From contig NC_064235.1 of NCBI RefSeq assembly GCF_023101765.2, forward strand, positions 4,397,501-4,461,500: 64,000 nucleotides of DNA, written 5' to 3'. The notes below the pieces were generated by a model. The model searched no databases. It had not been told where the DNA came from and saw nothing but the letters and a program-made list of their open reading frames with translations. The translations under genes were made by a program, and so were the position numbers. This document shows positions 23,001 through 32,528 of the stretch, in pieces. Every line of letters begins with the position of its first letter. The stretch's first letter is position 1. The stretch is from Spodoptera frugiperda (taxonomy: Eukaryota; Arthropoda; Insecta; Lepidoptera; Noctuidae).

Positions 23001-26000
23001 TCCCGTCATAAGTTCTAATAATAGTGACAAATATACGATCATGGTTTATAGGAGTTTGAGGGGAAGAACAAGAGATATTGGGTGACTGGTAATTAGTGAA
23101 CGATATTTAAACACGTGATTGTACTCATGATTACAAACAACTTTCCCGAAAAAACCTTTTTACCCGACTGCGCCAGAAGGAGGGTTATGTTTTTCGAGAG
23201 TATGTATGTATGTATGTATAATTGTTTGGCACGCTCTTCAGCCTAAACCGCTTGATGGATTTAAATATGAAGACTTAATGAGGGCACATACGACTGGCTT
23301 TCTAGAATGGGTCCCGACTGCTTCAATTTTACGATGACTTTCTTGTTTTAGGGTTTTTTCATTTTCATAATATAAAGAAACGCAGTCGGGTTCTTTAGTT
23401 TTTTAAATTACCTGTTTTTATTTGTATATTATCACAATAACTAAACAACAAAATTTCGCGCGCGCGTTCTATCGCATGATCAGCTGTTAGCAGCGAGGCG
23501 TCCGCGCCCGCGTTGTTAGAAGACTAGTAGGTATGTTGGAACTTTACACGTGCGTGCTAATGGAAAAGCACACATCTTTCTACATAATAAACATAACTTA
23601 GTTCAGTCCGCTTCCACCAATATCAAGCTATGTACAGTACTCTCAGCGGATCTTGGCAGGTCTGAACTACGTGCAGAAGGCTGCGCAATAAGTATTTTTT
23701 AGAACCAAATGGTGGCATGAGGCGAGGTGCGGGGGCGGCGATCTGGGCTAGAGATCGACCATTTCTAAATACAATTGACCCTTTGCACTTATTGCGCAGC
23801 CTTCTGCACGTAGTTCAGACCTGCCAAGATGAGAGTACTGTACTCATGATTACAAATAACTTTCCCAAAGAAACCGACTGCGCCAGAAGGAGGGTTATAC
23901 TTTTCGAGAGTATGTATGTATGTATAATTGTTTGGAACGCTCTTCAACCTAAACCGCTTGATGGATTTAAATATGAAGACTTAATGAGGGCACATACGAC
24001 TGGCTTTCTAGAAAGGGTCCCGACTGTTTTAATTTTACGATGACTTTCTTGTTTTACGATGACTTTCATGTTTTTCATTTTCATAATATATATAAAGAAA
24101 CGCAGTCGGGTTTTTTAGTTTTTTAAATTACCTGTTTTCATTTGTATATTATCACAATAGCAAAACTCTCGTTAACGGAAGACTAGTTAGTATTTTGGAA
24201 CTTTAGGCGCGCGTGTTAATGAAAAAGCACACATCCATAGCACGCATCTTTCTATATAATAAACATAACTTAGCTCAGTCTGCGTCATGTGACCGTTTCC
24301 ACTGCTACCAAGCTATGTAGCTGTGCGAGTAGGATGCGCAGCTCGAGTATGCGACGTATCGATAGTAGGGAACCCATCCATAGCACGCATCTTTCCTTAT
24401 AAAAAACATAACTTAGCTGAGTCCGCTTCCACCAGTGCTAAGCTATGTACCAATGAATATGATTGGTGGAAGCCAAACGCATCCACAGCGACGTAGCATA
24501 GCACATCTCTGGTGGAAAAGCTCCCAAGGGGCGGTAAAGCTAGGGGGAAACTGATCTCCTTCATTTTTGTGTGACCAAAAAACAGTTCGGGTCTGGGTGT
24601 CATGTGCATGTGAACTTATATGTTTGTAAACGCACCCACGACACAGGAGACAATCCTAGAATATGGAGTCACATTAAAAAGAGTGGTTCCTTACCGACAA
24701 TGAGTTTGACCATATCAGTCAGCACGCCATTGATGCCAAGAGCCAAAGACCATGATAGCAGAATCTGTAAACAATTAATAATAGGGTAGATGACTAATTT
24801 TTAATTTAATGTCCGTCTTGTAGATTATTTTAAAACATTAGACACGTATTTTTTATTTTCTTAAAAAAAAATTATACTTTCGAAGATATATCGATTTGAA
24901 ATATCGCGTGACGTCACTTCTAGGTACATTTTATACGTAGAAATGACATATTTGCTCCCACTCCTAAACTTTGATTCGTTTTATCTAAGTATTGTTATCT
25001 TATATGACAAAATAAAAAAATACGTGTCTAATATTTTTTCATTACCAAACTGACGGACTAAATAGATTTTTGATTTTCATACCCGGTCCCACTTATATTC
25101 GCCTTGTATATTTCTTTCGTAAATCTGCTTTCTTGGAAATGAGAGCCTTGAGAAGTATGTGTGGAGTAAAACTGAGTGATCGAGTGAAAAATAGTGTTGT
25201 TAGACAAAAGTGTGGTTTGAAAGACGATGTAGTGACAAGGATTGAAAAGGGAAGGAATTACGATGATTTGGACATGTATGATATGTATGTATGTATGACT
25301 TAAAATACGTCATAAAGGTTTCGGCTTACATTATTAAATATTTGTAAAACTACATGGATAAGTGTCCTCACCTCAAAAGCATCATTGCAATCGTTATACC
25401 AGGCCCACGCCATGAGAGATATGAGACACGGCACAGCGAGCACTATGGTCCACAGGACACTGCCCGGCACGTAGGAGTCCACACGAGGGTACATGTAGTA
25501 CGTCTCCAGCTCAGCCTTCTGCACCACACGGACGAACGGTATCATTGTCTCCATGTAACTGTGGACAGCAGGAATGATAGGTTTCATTTTGATAAAATAT
25601 ATATTAGCCGTCTTTTTTTTTACATTTTATGGGTCGACGTTTGGCCGCTATCTCAAACTCAAACTCAAACTCAAAATATTTATTTGCACATTAAGGTAGG
25701 TATTACAGATCTTAATTTAAATGTTAAGTACATCTCACCTGATGGTAAGTGATGATGCAGCCTACAATGGAGCACGTCTGCCCATAAGCAACTTCCGTGA
25801 GACATACTAAATTATTATTAGAACTGTTGCAAGCGCCATGATCACGGATTAACTGAAGTTAATAGTTAATTAGTTAATCCATGATCATGGCGCTATTGGC
25901 GCTTGCAACAGTGCCGAAATATCGGAAACTCCCCAAATTGAATAAGCATGGTAAATATACCGTCATAAGTTCTAATAATAGTGTTAGTGACCAAGTCAGT

Positions 26001-29000
26001 TTAAAATCTAACATACTAAATTAACACATTCAGTGCCACTGTCTCGCCCGGAGAGTTCATGACACTTTTATTATATTCCAGTGCCGTAGACTCGCCTAGC
26101 GAGTTCAATGTTTTTGCTCTTTCTTTCCAAAATGCATGGTGTATTTTCTGCTTAAAATAATACTGAAGACTAAAGATACCCTAATCTAAAGAATTGCATA
26201 GAGGGTGCGACTCAACGGTTCTAGAATTAAATTTACATGGACTCTCTGGGTGTGTTGGTGGCACTGAATGTGTTAATTATTATGTTATCGGTTTACTCAC
26301 GTAACTGTTTGACGAGGAACTCGACTAGTTTCATTGATGAACATGAGCCTCTAGCATGGCTTGAAACTAGTCGAGTTCCTCGTCAACAATTGCGTGAGTA
26401 AGCCGATAACATAATAATTAATAAGAATGTTAGGTTTCATTTTCAGTGCCGGCGTTAGGGGGGGGGCGTGATGGGGCGATGGCCCAGGGCGACAAATTCT
26501 GGGGGGCGCCAAGGTCTGAAGTTGGAGTCTCTCGCCTCTCCTGGTGCAAACCCTCAGAACTGTGCTCTACGCTCTGTGCATAAGGAAAGATGAAATTCTT
26601 AATATAATTTCACTTGGGATCAGCAAAAAACTAACACTTGATATTGCTTCCCTCAAGTGGGCGCCACAATATTTTCGCCCGGGGTATCAGTGGCCCTTAC
26701 GGCGGCACTGTTCATTTTGATACAATATACAGGATGTAGGTTTGAAACCACAACAAAACTCGGGGGTATGTCACAGTAGTAATAAATGTTCGATTTAAAA
26801 CAAGGTTTCTGGTCAATAGGTAAAAACACGGCTATAATAAATTATTTCAGTTCGGCAGGCGAAACAACAATTTGTGGATCACACAAAGAGTTGCTCCGTG
26901 CGGAAATCGAACCCGCTACACGTTAGCGGCAGCTAGTTGCCCGGCCATCACACCAACCGTACAGTCATAATATAACTACATTGGAAGCTTGGCAGTGGGT
27001 GTTTATTTGCTTTATATAAATAGAATACCTCATTATCAATGAGAATACATGCAAATATATATGAAATACTAGCTTCTGCCTGCGACTTCGTCCGCGTAAA
27101 ATTAAAAAAATTAAGGTTGTACTACCCCTAACATTTAGGGGAATAGATGTTGGCCGATTCTCATAGATACCGGATAAGCACAAAAAATTTCATCAAAATC
27201 GGTCAAGCCGTTTTGGAGGAATATGGCAACAAAACTGTGACATGAGAATTTTATAAATAGAGATTGGTACTTTGGCTGTCTGGTGAGATGTACTAAGCGT
27301 TGCCAGGCGTTCAGAAAAAGCCAGACATGGTCAGGCTTTTTGATTGTGTGTCTGGCCAAAATTAATAGTATTCGGATGGTGTCCGGCTTTTGTTGGGTAT
27401 ATGGTAAACATAAAAACGCTTGGTATTTACATTCCTTTTTCTGTCCTATCTATACTAATATTATAAAGCTGAAGAGTTTGTTTGTTTGTTTGAATGCGCT
27501 AATCTCCAGAACTACTGGTCCGATTTGAATAATTCTTTTTGTGTTGAATAATGCATTTATCGAGGAAGGCTATAGGCTATAAAACATCACGCTATGACCA
27601 ATAGGAGCCAAGCAGAGCGGGTGAAACCGTGCGGAAGTAGCTAGTTAATAATAAGTCGCGAAATCCTCAATCTTGTAGGGTTTCCAGCCTTTTTAATCAC
27701 ATGTCCGGCCAAGCTGGCTGGCCTGTCCGGCTTTTATGTTTGGGGACTTGGAACCTAGATGTACCTATGGTGTTAAAAGAGCCAACTTAAGGGCTAGACA
27801 ATTGAGATTGAACAGTTTTTTTTTTAATGAGACAAGCCTGCCACAACCTCCCATACCGCTGCAACTCCTGTAAGCCAGGATCTACAGTAGATACAACCAT
27901 GAAAACACCGGAACACTGAAGTCTGGCACGACCCAGGGATATGAATGATATGAATGTCTTGGATCCCGTAACGAAATAATAAGAAAATATTATTAAAGGA
28001 GAAGAAAAAGAAATAATAACAATTTACACATTTTTATGTGTTTGCATGGAGTGCACCTCTACCTACCCCTTCGTGGATTTAAAGACCGTGATGTGTGATT
28101 ATGTTTATTTCTTTTTATCAGAAAAATTAAAGTGCGATAGTAAATAGTTAAATCGTTATTTAATATTTAAAAGACAGCACAACACATCAAAATGAGTAAT
28201 TTAATGACTCAGTAATAATTATAGCCATAAACTGATACGGTTTTGATGACATCACACAGTCAACATCATATTTGTAAATCTAAAACGGTATATTTGATTC
28301 CGCCGAAAAAATAAAAATGGAAATTTTGCGTTCAATTTTATCACTTAAAAATGTTATTTTAGGAAAAGTTAGATAGATATATGCTAGATTGATAATTGTA
28401 AAGTTAATTTAAATAAGATTTAGATACAATCAAAAGATATTTCATTGATAAAATCGACAAATGTGTTTGTAAATAGTAAGTGAACATATGGATGCGACTT
28501 ACCAAAAAGTGGTGACTAGCATTATCCGAACCACAATTTCAATAAATAAATTAAAGTTTGCCGACCTTATTAAAGCCATGTTTATTATGTTTTTTACACA
28601 AATAAATAAATAACTTCGTTAAAACCTTTTTGCAACACAGAAAATTTTGATAATGGACTTGACGTTTTGTTGTTTCGTTCGGAAATTATGTTTTTTTTTT
28701 CAACACAGTTTTGTTATCAGTTAGCGGATATACGTTTTGTTTTTGCAAATGTAATTTAGTTTTATTAGAATATGTCTGTAAAATATTGATATTTGTAAAT
28801 AAAAATTTTGGTCTGGATTTTAAAAGAGACGATGCCCTCTGAGTTTGTTTCGGCATTACTTCTCAGAGTAGTCCGTTAGAAAATACCGACCTCATCTAGA
28901 TGTTAATAATTTTGACGTGTAAAAGTGCTCTTTTGTAGCCTATTTGCATGTTCTTAGCAGGTGGCGGCTTGTCGTTCTATGTGGAGGACTAAGGGGGAGG

Positions 29001-31592
29001 CCCTTGTTCAGCAGTGGACGTCTTTCGGCTGATGATGATGATGATTGTATACGTTCTTTTATTTTATATAAGAAAAGATTCATCAAATAAATCCAAAGAC
29101 GTAGTCAACCAATAAAAACAAATGACTTAATTTAACATCTTCTCACTCCCAACACAATAAAATCAAATTTTTTTCTACATATTCCTCTTTTATAAACAGA
29201 ATATACGTCTGTGTGTGATTTTAGGTTTCTGAATTTCCGAACGCTGCAATCAAGGCTAGGTCATAAGTTATTGATCCAGCCTGCAAGGTTAACAGTTAGG
29301 TCTTGTTGATATAGTTAGGTATGAGGCTGTACTTACCTATGCTTAAGTTGCGATTTTTTATAGTTTGATTGCTAAAGTAAATAGTAACAATACCCTAGAA
29401 AGGATAGTTATAATATAATTTGAAATAAGAAAGACCCAATTATTGGTTTTGTCATCTTAAATAGATCCGTAATCACAAATTTCGAAAGTTAAGAATTGCT
29501 AAAAAGAAATATTTCTTGGGCTTTATTTAACCTTAACTTTTTTGTGAACAAAACTTATGTTTCTACAACATATTATCAATTCACACAAAGGGCGTGAATT
29601 TATTAAATGTCTCGACAGGACTCTAATTTCATATTCTATTTAAAAGTAGAATTAGATTTATTGATTAGGTTCCATTTTTACTTATTTTAATTCATTTACA
29701 TTCACATTCCGATTAGATATCGGCGTGTGAGTGTGGTTATCGAAGGTTTAATGTCCAACTGCCGTACTCAGAGTAATTTAATGGTTACTTAATCCAATGC
29801 TTAGCAATTGTTTTCGATACAAAATCGTTACTAAGGAATAATTTAAGTTATCATTAAATATCTCTGAGTGCGGCAGTTTCGCATACAACGTGCTTCTAAC
29901 TGTGTTACTACCGGGGCAGTCTGATTGGCCGGCTTGGAGTATCCAACCAATTAGAGTGCCGTACGCGCTCTTTTCGATGTCTTCGTAAGTAAAGCATACT
30001 CGTACTAAGGGTAACAGGTGTCCGGAGTTGCGGACTACCTAGCGGGTTTACCGGGGCTCCGGCTCGAAAAGCAGCAGTAGGAACGGGGTGGTTTTTAGTC
30101 AGTAAGTGTCTGACACTCCCTCCCGCTTCATTCAAGCCGGGAGAAGACATTAGATGACTTTCCCCCTCAAAAAAAAAGGGTAACAGGTGTCCATTGCGCT
30201 GACTACTTACCACCATTTAAAGATCTGCTTGAATTACCTTTTAAAACATATCCCAACATTTTTGATGTGTTGCGATTGAGCTCTAATTATACCTAAATAC
30301 ACAGATTTACAGATTTACAGATTTCCTTCCGTTTTTTAAATAACTTGGGCGGCTGCATACTTTATTGAGATTAGCTGTCAGTACAGTCTGCTACCAAGTA
30401 AGATTAAACAAAGATTTACTCTTGAAAGTGTGATGGTAAATCTTTACTAACATCCATAATTAATTTAGGTATTATCAAATTCATTTACTTAATAATAATT
30501 TTACAGACTATAAAAATGAAAAAAAAAGTTTAAATAGTAAGTACCATTTATTTAATTAAAAAATACAAAATATTTTCCGTAATTTATTGAGAGCCTTGTC
30601 CGTGATTTGTACCAACGTTGCGACTCCAGTGACTTCCAACCAGTGATCTCCTAATTTTTGGTGACCTACGTAGGCTTCCATGACAACAATGAAGATTTTG
30701 ACAAAACTCCTGTTAAGAAGAAGCCTTTTGTTCAGCACTGAATATACCAGTTGATGATGAAAATAAATACTTTAAAACATGGGTTGACGTTTGGCCGGTA
30801 TCTCGCCTGTTGGTAAGTGATGATGCGGCCTACGATGGAGCACGTCTGCCCATAAGCAACCTATTCACTCGGGCTTTGAAGACACCCAGGTTATACCCAT
30901 CAGGAAACACGAACTCCTACTTCTACTACCTACCAATAAAACGTATATATAGGTATATACGTATACATATACTATGTACTTTTGTTCTTTAGAAAAATTC
31001 AATGCTCTCACTCACATCACTTTAGGATTTTGTCCTGTTTCGTGGGCTCGGTTACAAACATATAAGATCACATGCACACGACACCCAGACCCACAATTTG
31101 TATATCACACAAAGAGTTGTTCTATGCGGGAATCGAACCCGCGACACGTTGCACTGCTGCCAGTTGCCCAGCTTTCGCGCCAACTATAATATATAAAGCT
31201 GAAGAGGTATTTTTCTTAGAACGCGCTAATCTCTGAAACTACTGGTTTGATTTTAAACATAATTTTTGTGTTGGGTAAAACATAAAAAAATATCGAGGAA
31301 GGCTATAGGCTATAAAACATCACCCTACGATCAGTAGGAGCCGAGCAGAGCGCGTGACCAAACTTATTTCACAGTGTCCACACACTGTGAAATAAGTTTA
31401 TAATACAGTTTAAACACAAGATTTAAAGGAAATAAAAATACAGTTTTCATTGTTTCATTGATAAAATAATCATTTTTATTTGTAAACAAATAACACCAAT
31501 ATGACTATGACTTACCAAAAAGCGATGAATACTAAAACTCGCACGTATATATTCATAAATAAATTAAAATTTGCGGGGCGTATAAGCCCCAT
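20067..31592 (-). CDS. PAP2-family phospholipid phosphatase, PLPP4/5-like, with alternative first exons
   Basis: Six-exon product in order: first exon 31516-31592 or 28503-28579; then 25372-25558, 24695-24764, 22662-22790, 20848-21015 and 20067-20284. All junctions have GT/AG and the phases agree, giving 282 aa with either first exon. The lipid-phosphatase motifs are complete: KxxxxxxRP at residues 108-116 (KLIVGRPRP), PSGH at 149-152, and SRxxxxxHxxxD at 200-211 (SRSCDYHHHWED). RPRPDFYYRCFPDG and the C-terminal CYRQYYNPL are diagnostic of the PLPP4/5 (diacylglycerol pyrophosphate phosphatase-like) branch. Several hydrophobic membrane segments are present (VLWTIVLAVPCLISL, MACLLPLMVATCIAL). 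The likely reaction is removal of phosphate from phosphatidic acid and related lipids in internal or plasma membranes. A Met at 25585-25587 could start a shorter form, but that reading bypasses a clear acceptor (ccacag at 25559) and loses the first membrane helix. Introns are full of repeats. Confidence 0.9.
20388..20706 (+). mobile_element. Repeat G fragment followed by retroposon F
   Basis: G (gggacaaacccgccacaacc to gaagtccggcgtgtcccta), then F (20540-20706, tgcctagcgggtaatcgagg to ttccccctcaaaaaaaaa). F contains a small duplication with inversion, cgaaaagcagg / cctgcttttcg. Confidence 0.6.
21045..21275 (-). mobile_element. Repeat E, reverse
   Basis: gtgtgggagagccatgcttc to attgcttaccattaggtgat. 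It begins 30 bases upstream of phosphatase exon 21015-20848. Confidence 0.65.
21265..21430 (-). mobile_element. Retroposon Q, reverse
   Basis: aatgataaatgatatttatt, tcaaatagctagatgaggcc, gaagaaatgccgaaacaaac, tcttttaaagtccagacaa. Confidence 0.6.
21455..22250. mobile_element. Cluster of MITE B copies with N, W and M fragments
   Basis: B pieces at 21455-21495, 21592-21715 and 21726-21800, and a fuller copy at 22021-22250. An N end lies at 21481-21590. W (21790-21965) has an inverted match at 34490-34690. Half an M palindrome (21972-22020) is directly joined to the last B copy. Confidence 0.6.
22265..22655 (-). mobile_element. Repeat E (reverse) and an F fragment
   Basis: E at 22265-22570 (agtcatgcttcggcatgaat to attgcttaccatcaggtgat). 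F tail at 22580-22655 (gacgctccctctagtctgac to tttcctccctcaaaaaa) ends 7 bases before phosphatase exon 22662-22790. Confidence 0.6.
22810..23025 (-). mobile_element. Element U copy 2, next to a splice acceptor
   Basis: 216-bp palindromic element flanked by 14-bp direct repeats gacaaatatacgat (22796-22809 and 23026-23039). It is reversed relative to copies 1 and 4. Its inner edge lies 18 bases from the acceptor AG (22791-22792) of phosphatase exon 22662-22790. Confidence 0.8.
23113..23634 (+). mobile_element. Repeat I, first direct copy
   Basis: Blocks gtactcatgattacaaacaa, gactgcgccagaaggagggt, ttaaatatgaagacttaatg, gaaacgcagtcgggttcttt, gcgaggcgtccgcgcccgcg. Repeated directly at 23841-24225. 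Relatives at 39065-39290 and 53790-53900. Class unknown. Confidence 0.6.
23635..23840. mobile_element. 206-bp TA-target MITE with CAGTACTC ends
   Basis: TIRs of about 60 bp: CAGTACTCTCAGCGGATCTT opens, and AAGATGAGAGTACTG closes after agttcagacctgcc. TA is duplicated at both edges. It lies exactly between the two I copies. Its twin is at 63580-63790. Confidence 0.85.
23841..24225 (+). mobile_element. Repeat I, second direct copy
   Basis: Starts actcatgattacaaataac and follows copy 23113-23634 closely, including ctttctagaaagggtcccga and aaacgcagtcgggtttttta. The 3' part differs (no cgcgcgcg block). Confidence 0.6.
24230..24530. mobile_element. MITE J
   Basis: ccatagcacgcatctttc occurs twice; cagtgctaagctatgtacca, gattggtggaagccaaacgc, catagcacatctctggtgga. 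The inverted ends are imperfect. Confidence 0.6.
24588..24660 (+). mobile_element. SINE D 3' fragment
   Basis: gggtctgggtgtcatgtgca to cgacacaggagacaatccta. It ends 35 bases from phosphatase exon 24695-24764. Confidence 0.6.
24781..25090. mobile_element. MITE C
   Basis: Opens agggtagatgacta and ends ttttcatacccgg. The inner arms tccgtcttgtagattattt and ctgacggactaaatag pair. Confidence 0.7.
25130..25305 (+). pseudogene. Non-LTR reverse transcriptase fragment
   Basis: Plus-strand frame FLEMRALRSMCGVKLSDRV, KNSVVRQKCGLKDDVVTRIE, then KGRNYDDLDM where intact relatives read a WFGHV-type motif. This is the post-polymerase region of RTE/CR1-type LINEs, here a short relic in a phosphatase intron. 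Confidence 0.7.
25602..25790 (-). mobile_element. LINE 3'-end fragment split by a short insertion
   Basis: Matches 19265-19330 (gggtcgacgtttggccgcta ... cctgatggtaagtgatgatg). It is interrupted at about 25647-25735 by sequence beginning aaactcaaactcaaactc and ending aagtacat, with a CTC-type repeat at the joints. Confidence 0.65.
25815..26011 (+). mobile_element. Element U copy 3
   Basis: Core tgatcatggcgctattggcg and gcaacagtgccgaaatatcg. The right end is ccaagtcagtttaaaatcta. Direct repeats catactaaatta lie at 25803-25814 and 26012-26023. The length is uncertain (9-12 bp) because both edges are AT-rich. The centre contains a duplicated gttaat stretch. Confidence 0.65.
26025..26272. mobile_element. 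piggyBac-like MITE with TTAA duplication
   Basis: 248 bp. TIR CACATTCAGTGCCAC and its exact reverse complement GTGGCACTGAATGTG. TTAA at 26021-26024 and 26273-26276 is the piggyBac target. Removing one TTAA plus the element restores the foldback A arm. Confidence 0.85.
26444..26710. mobile_element. hAT-like non-autonomous element with 8-bp duplication
   Basis: 267 bp. Ends CAGTGCCGGCGTTAGGG and CCCTTACGGCGGCACTG. TTCATTTT is repeated at 26436-26443 and 26711-26718, the 8-bp duplication typical of hAT. GC-rich interior (gatggcccagggcgacaaat) with no transposase. Confidence 0.85.
26855..26972 (-). mobile_element. SINE D, reverse, 3' end lost
   Basis: gaaacaacaatttgtggatc, agttgctccgtgcgg, aatcgaacccgctacacg, ccaaccgtacagtc. 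Confidence 0.7.
27068..27265 (-). mobile_element. Repeat beginning actagcttctgcctgcgac
   Basis: A widespread lepidopteran repeat type ('tctgcctgcgacttcgtccg', 'atcaaaatcggtcaagccgt', ends near ttataaatagagat). Class uncertain between Helitron-like and RTE LINE tail. Related fragments at 52655-52760 and 57260-57655. Confidence 0.5.
27449..27644 (+). mobile_element. Lep1-type Helitron, complete
   Basis: Starts TCTATACTAATATTATAAAG. Near the 3' end a short hairpin region (gaaaccgtgcggaagtag) precedes CTAG|T. There are no inverted repeats or target duplication, as for Helitrons. The family tag ggctataggctataaaacat is present. Confidence 0.85.
27805..28015 (+). mobile_element. Repeat G
   Basis: gagacaagcctgccacaacc to attattaaaggagaagaaaa. 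Confidence 0.6.
28016..28400. other. Intron sequence, no further feature
   Basis: AT-rich with a SINE H tail remnant at 28045-28100 (cacctctacctaccccttcg). Nothing else recognised up to the duplicated exon block. Confidence 0.4.
28503..28579 (-). CDS. Phosphatase alternative first exon 1a
   Basis: Encodes MALIRSANFNLF followed by a hydrophobic stretch (IEIVVRIMLVTTF), then splits a codon before the donor gtaagt. The phase (two bases carried over) fits the acceptor at 25559, making Cys at the junction. It supplies the first membrane helix. It is the copy nearer the rest of the gene. Confidence 0.8.
28808..29045 (+). mobile_element. Retroposon Q joined to a LINE 3' end
   Basis: Q at 28808-28950. 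At 28960-29030 the frame SMWRTKGEALVQQWTSFG then stop matches the last codons of RTE-type LINEs, followed by a (gatgat) tail. Confidence 0.65.
29046..29755. other. AT-rich intron/upstream DNA without recognised feature
   Basis: No ORF, repeat-family match or structured RNA candidate seen. Confidence 0.4.
29756..29880. mobile_element. Palindromic MITE M, uninterrupted copy
   Basis: aactgccgtactcagagtaa ... tctctgagtgcggcagttt, with ttagcaattgttttcgatac at the centre. It shows the empty site that B occupies elsewhere. Confidence 0.75.
29905..30180. mobile_element. MITE P fragment and retroposon F
   Basis: P at 29905-30005 (gattggccggcttggag, gtaaagcatactcgtactaa). F at 30012-30180 (cggagttgcggactacctag to ttccccctcaaaaaaaa). 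Confidence 0.6.
30240..30780. other. No gene recognised; short acagattt tandem repeat
   Basis: Three copies of acagattt at 30300-30325. A 60-codon minus-strand frame at 30556-30738 has no recognised homology or splice context. Confidence 0.35.
30785..30915 (-). mobile_element. LINE 3'-end fragment
   Basis: Same family as 19265-19556 (tgatgatgcggcctacgatg ... gacacccaggttatacccat). Confidence 0.65.
31015..31345. mobile_element. SINE D (reverse) then a partial Lep1 Helitron (forward)
   Basis: SINE D 31015-31185 (gaatcgaacccgcgacacg B box). Helitron body 31186-31345 (aaagctgaagaggtattttt to gagcagagcgcgtgacc), lacking CTAGT. Confidence 0.65.
31360..31399. repeat. Perfect 18-bp hairpin with 4-base loop
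   Basis: aaacttatttcacagtgt, loop ccac, acactgtgaaataagttt. It lies about 115 bases downstream (minus-strand sense) of phosphatase exon 1b. Confidence 0.8.
31516..31592 (-). CDS. Phosphatase alternative first exon 1b
   Basis: Also 77 bases with the same phase and donor context (ttttttg-type then gtaagt). It encodes MGLIRPANFNLF and then MNIYVRVLVFIAF. About half the residues match exon 1a, and flanking non-coding DNA (tttcattgataaaat downstream, tgtttcgttc upstream) is also shared, so the exon and its neighbourhood were duplicated. Each copy probably has its own promoter. Confidence 0.78.
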
Positions 31593-32215
31593 TTCGGCAA
31601 GTTTTTGAGAAATCTTATGGATGAGTCTAATATGCAAATTCTGCGTAGCAGCCAATACCACAGATCACTGTATACTAGTCAGGCGAATACTGAAAAGCGA
31701 GTTATTTTGTTATTGAAATTGACATTACAATGTTTCGTTCAGAAATCGGAATTATTTTGCAGAGAGACGTTTCGTTTTTGCATTTGTATTTTTACAGATA
31801 TCTTAACTTTTTTGAAGACGAAATGGCTATTGAATAACTTATTAAATATTTAAGCATTTATTCGATTATTTGTAGTAAGATAAGAATGTTTAATATTACA
31901 TCCGAGTTTAAATTAAATCATTGTAAAACTAATTATTAATATATAACTGAATTTAGAAAACTTTCTAAGAGCTTGAGATGCGTTTTTATCTTTAAAAATA
32001 TTTTATAAGCTATTTTTCGTAGCTATTTAGTACTTGATATGAAATATTATATAGTTTTTCAAATTCTGAACGATACATCGGACCTCATTGAATGTATTTT
32101 ATTGATCTAATCTGCAAAGCCATCTATTTAATAGGTAATAACTAACGTCCCCGTTTTAATTCTTGATGGGGTAAACAGAGGTGTGTTTATAATGGAAATG
32201 TCGCTTTTTATCAGT
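31593..32215. other. Upstream flank of exon 1b, putative promoter region
   Basis: AT-rich. Shares short blocks with the sequence upstream of exon 1a at 28600-28760 (tgtttcgttc-gaaat; acgttt-gtttttgca). No clear TATA box. Confidence 0.35.
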
Positions 32216-32217
32216 AA

Positions 32218-32527
32218 CTAGCTACTTCCGCGCGGTTTCACCCACTCTGCTTGGCTCCTATTAATCGTAGCGTGATGTTTTATAGCCTATAGTCTTTAAT
32301 TACTTATATTTATTAAATTTATAAATTATAAACTTCCGCGCGATTTCACCCGCTCTGCTTGGCTTCTATCGGTTATAGCGTGATGTTTTATAGCCTATAG
32401 CCTTCCTCGATAAATGGGCTATCCAACAAAAAAATAATTATTCAAACTGGAGTAGTAGTTTCGGAGATTAGAGCGTTCAAACAAAGAAACAAACAAATTC
32501 TTCAGCTTTATAATATTAGTATAGATG
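32218..32527 (-). mobile_element. Two reverse Lep1 Helitron copies
   Basis: A 3' piece (32218-32305, actagctacttccgcgcgg) and a fuller copy (32325-32527) running back to aatattagtatagat. Nested or tandem. Confidence 0.75.
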
Positions 32528-32528
32528 T

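Larger units (their letters stand above)
25796..26424. mobile_element. Foldback A holding two further insertions
   Basis: Left end cttccgtgagacatactaaa, right part tgacgaggaactcgactagt ... gtgagtaagccgataacat. Element U (25815-26011) and a piggyBac-like MITE (26025-26272) are inserted in its left arm. Confidence 0.7.

Noticed and set aside
25372..25587. Phosphatase start at Met 25585-25587
   Set aside because: It would read through a good acceptor (ttcctgctgtccacag) and omit the first membrane helix. Two upstream exons with matching phase supply it.
30556..30738. 60-codon minus-strand ORF (MLNKRLLLNRSFVKIF...)
   Set aside because: Located in the phosphatase intron between the two first exons, but with no donor or acceptor of suitable phase and no recognised homology.
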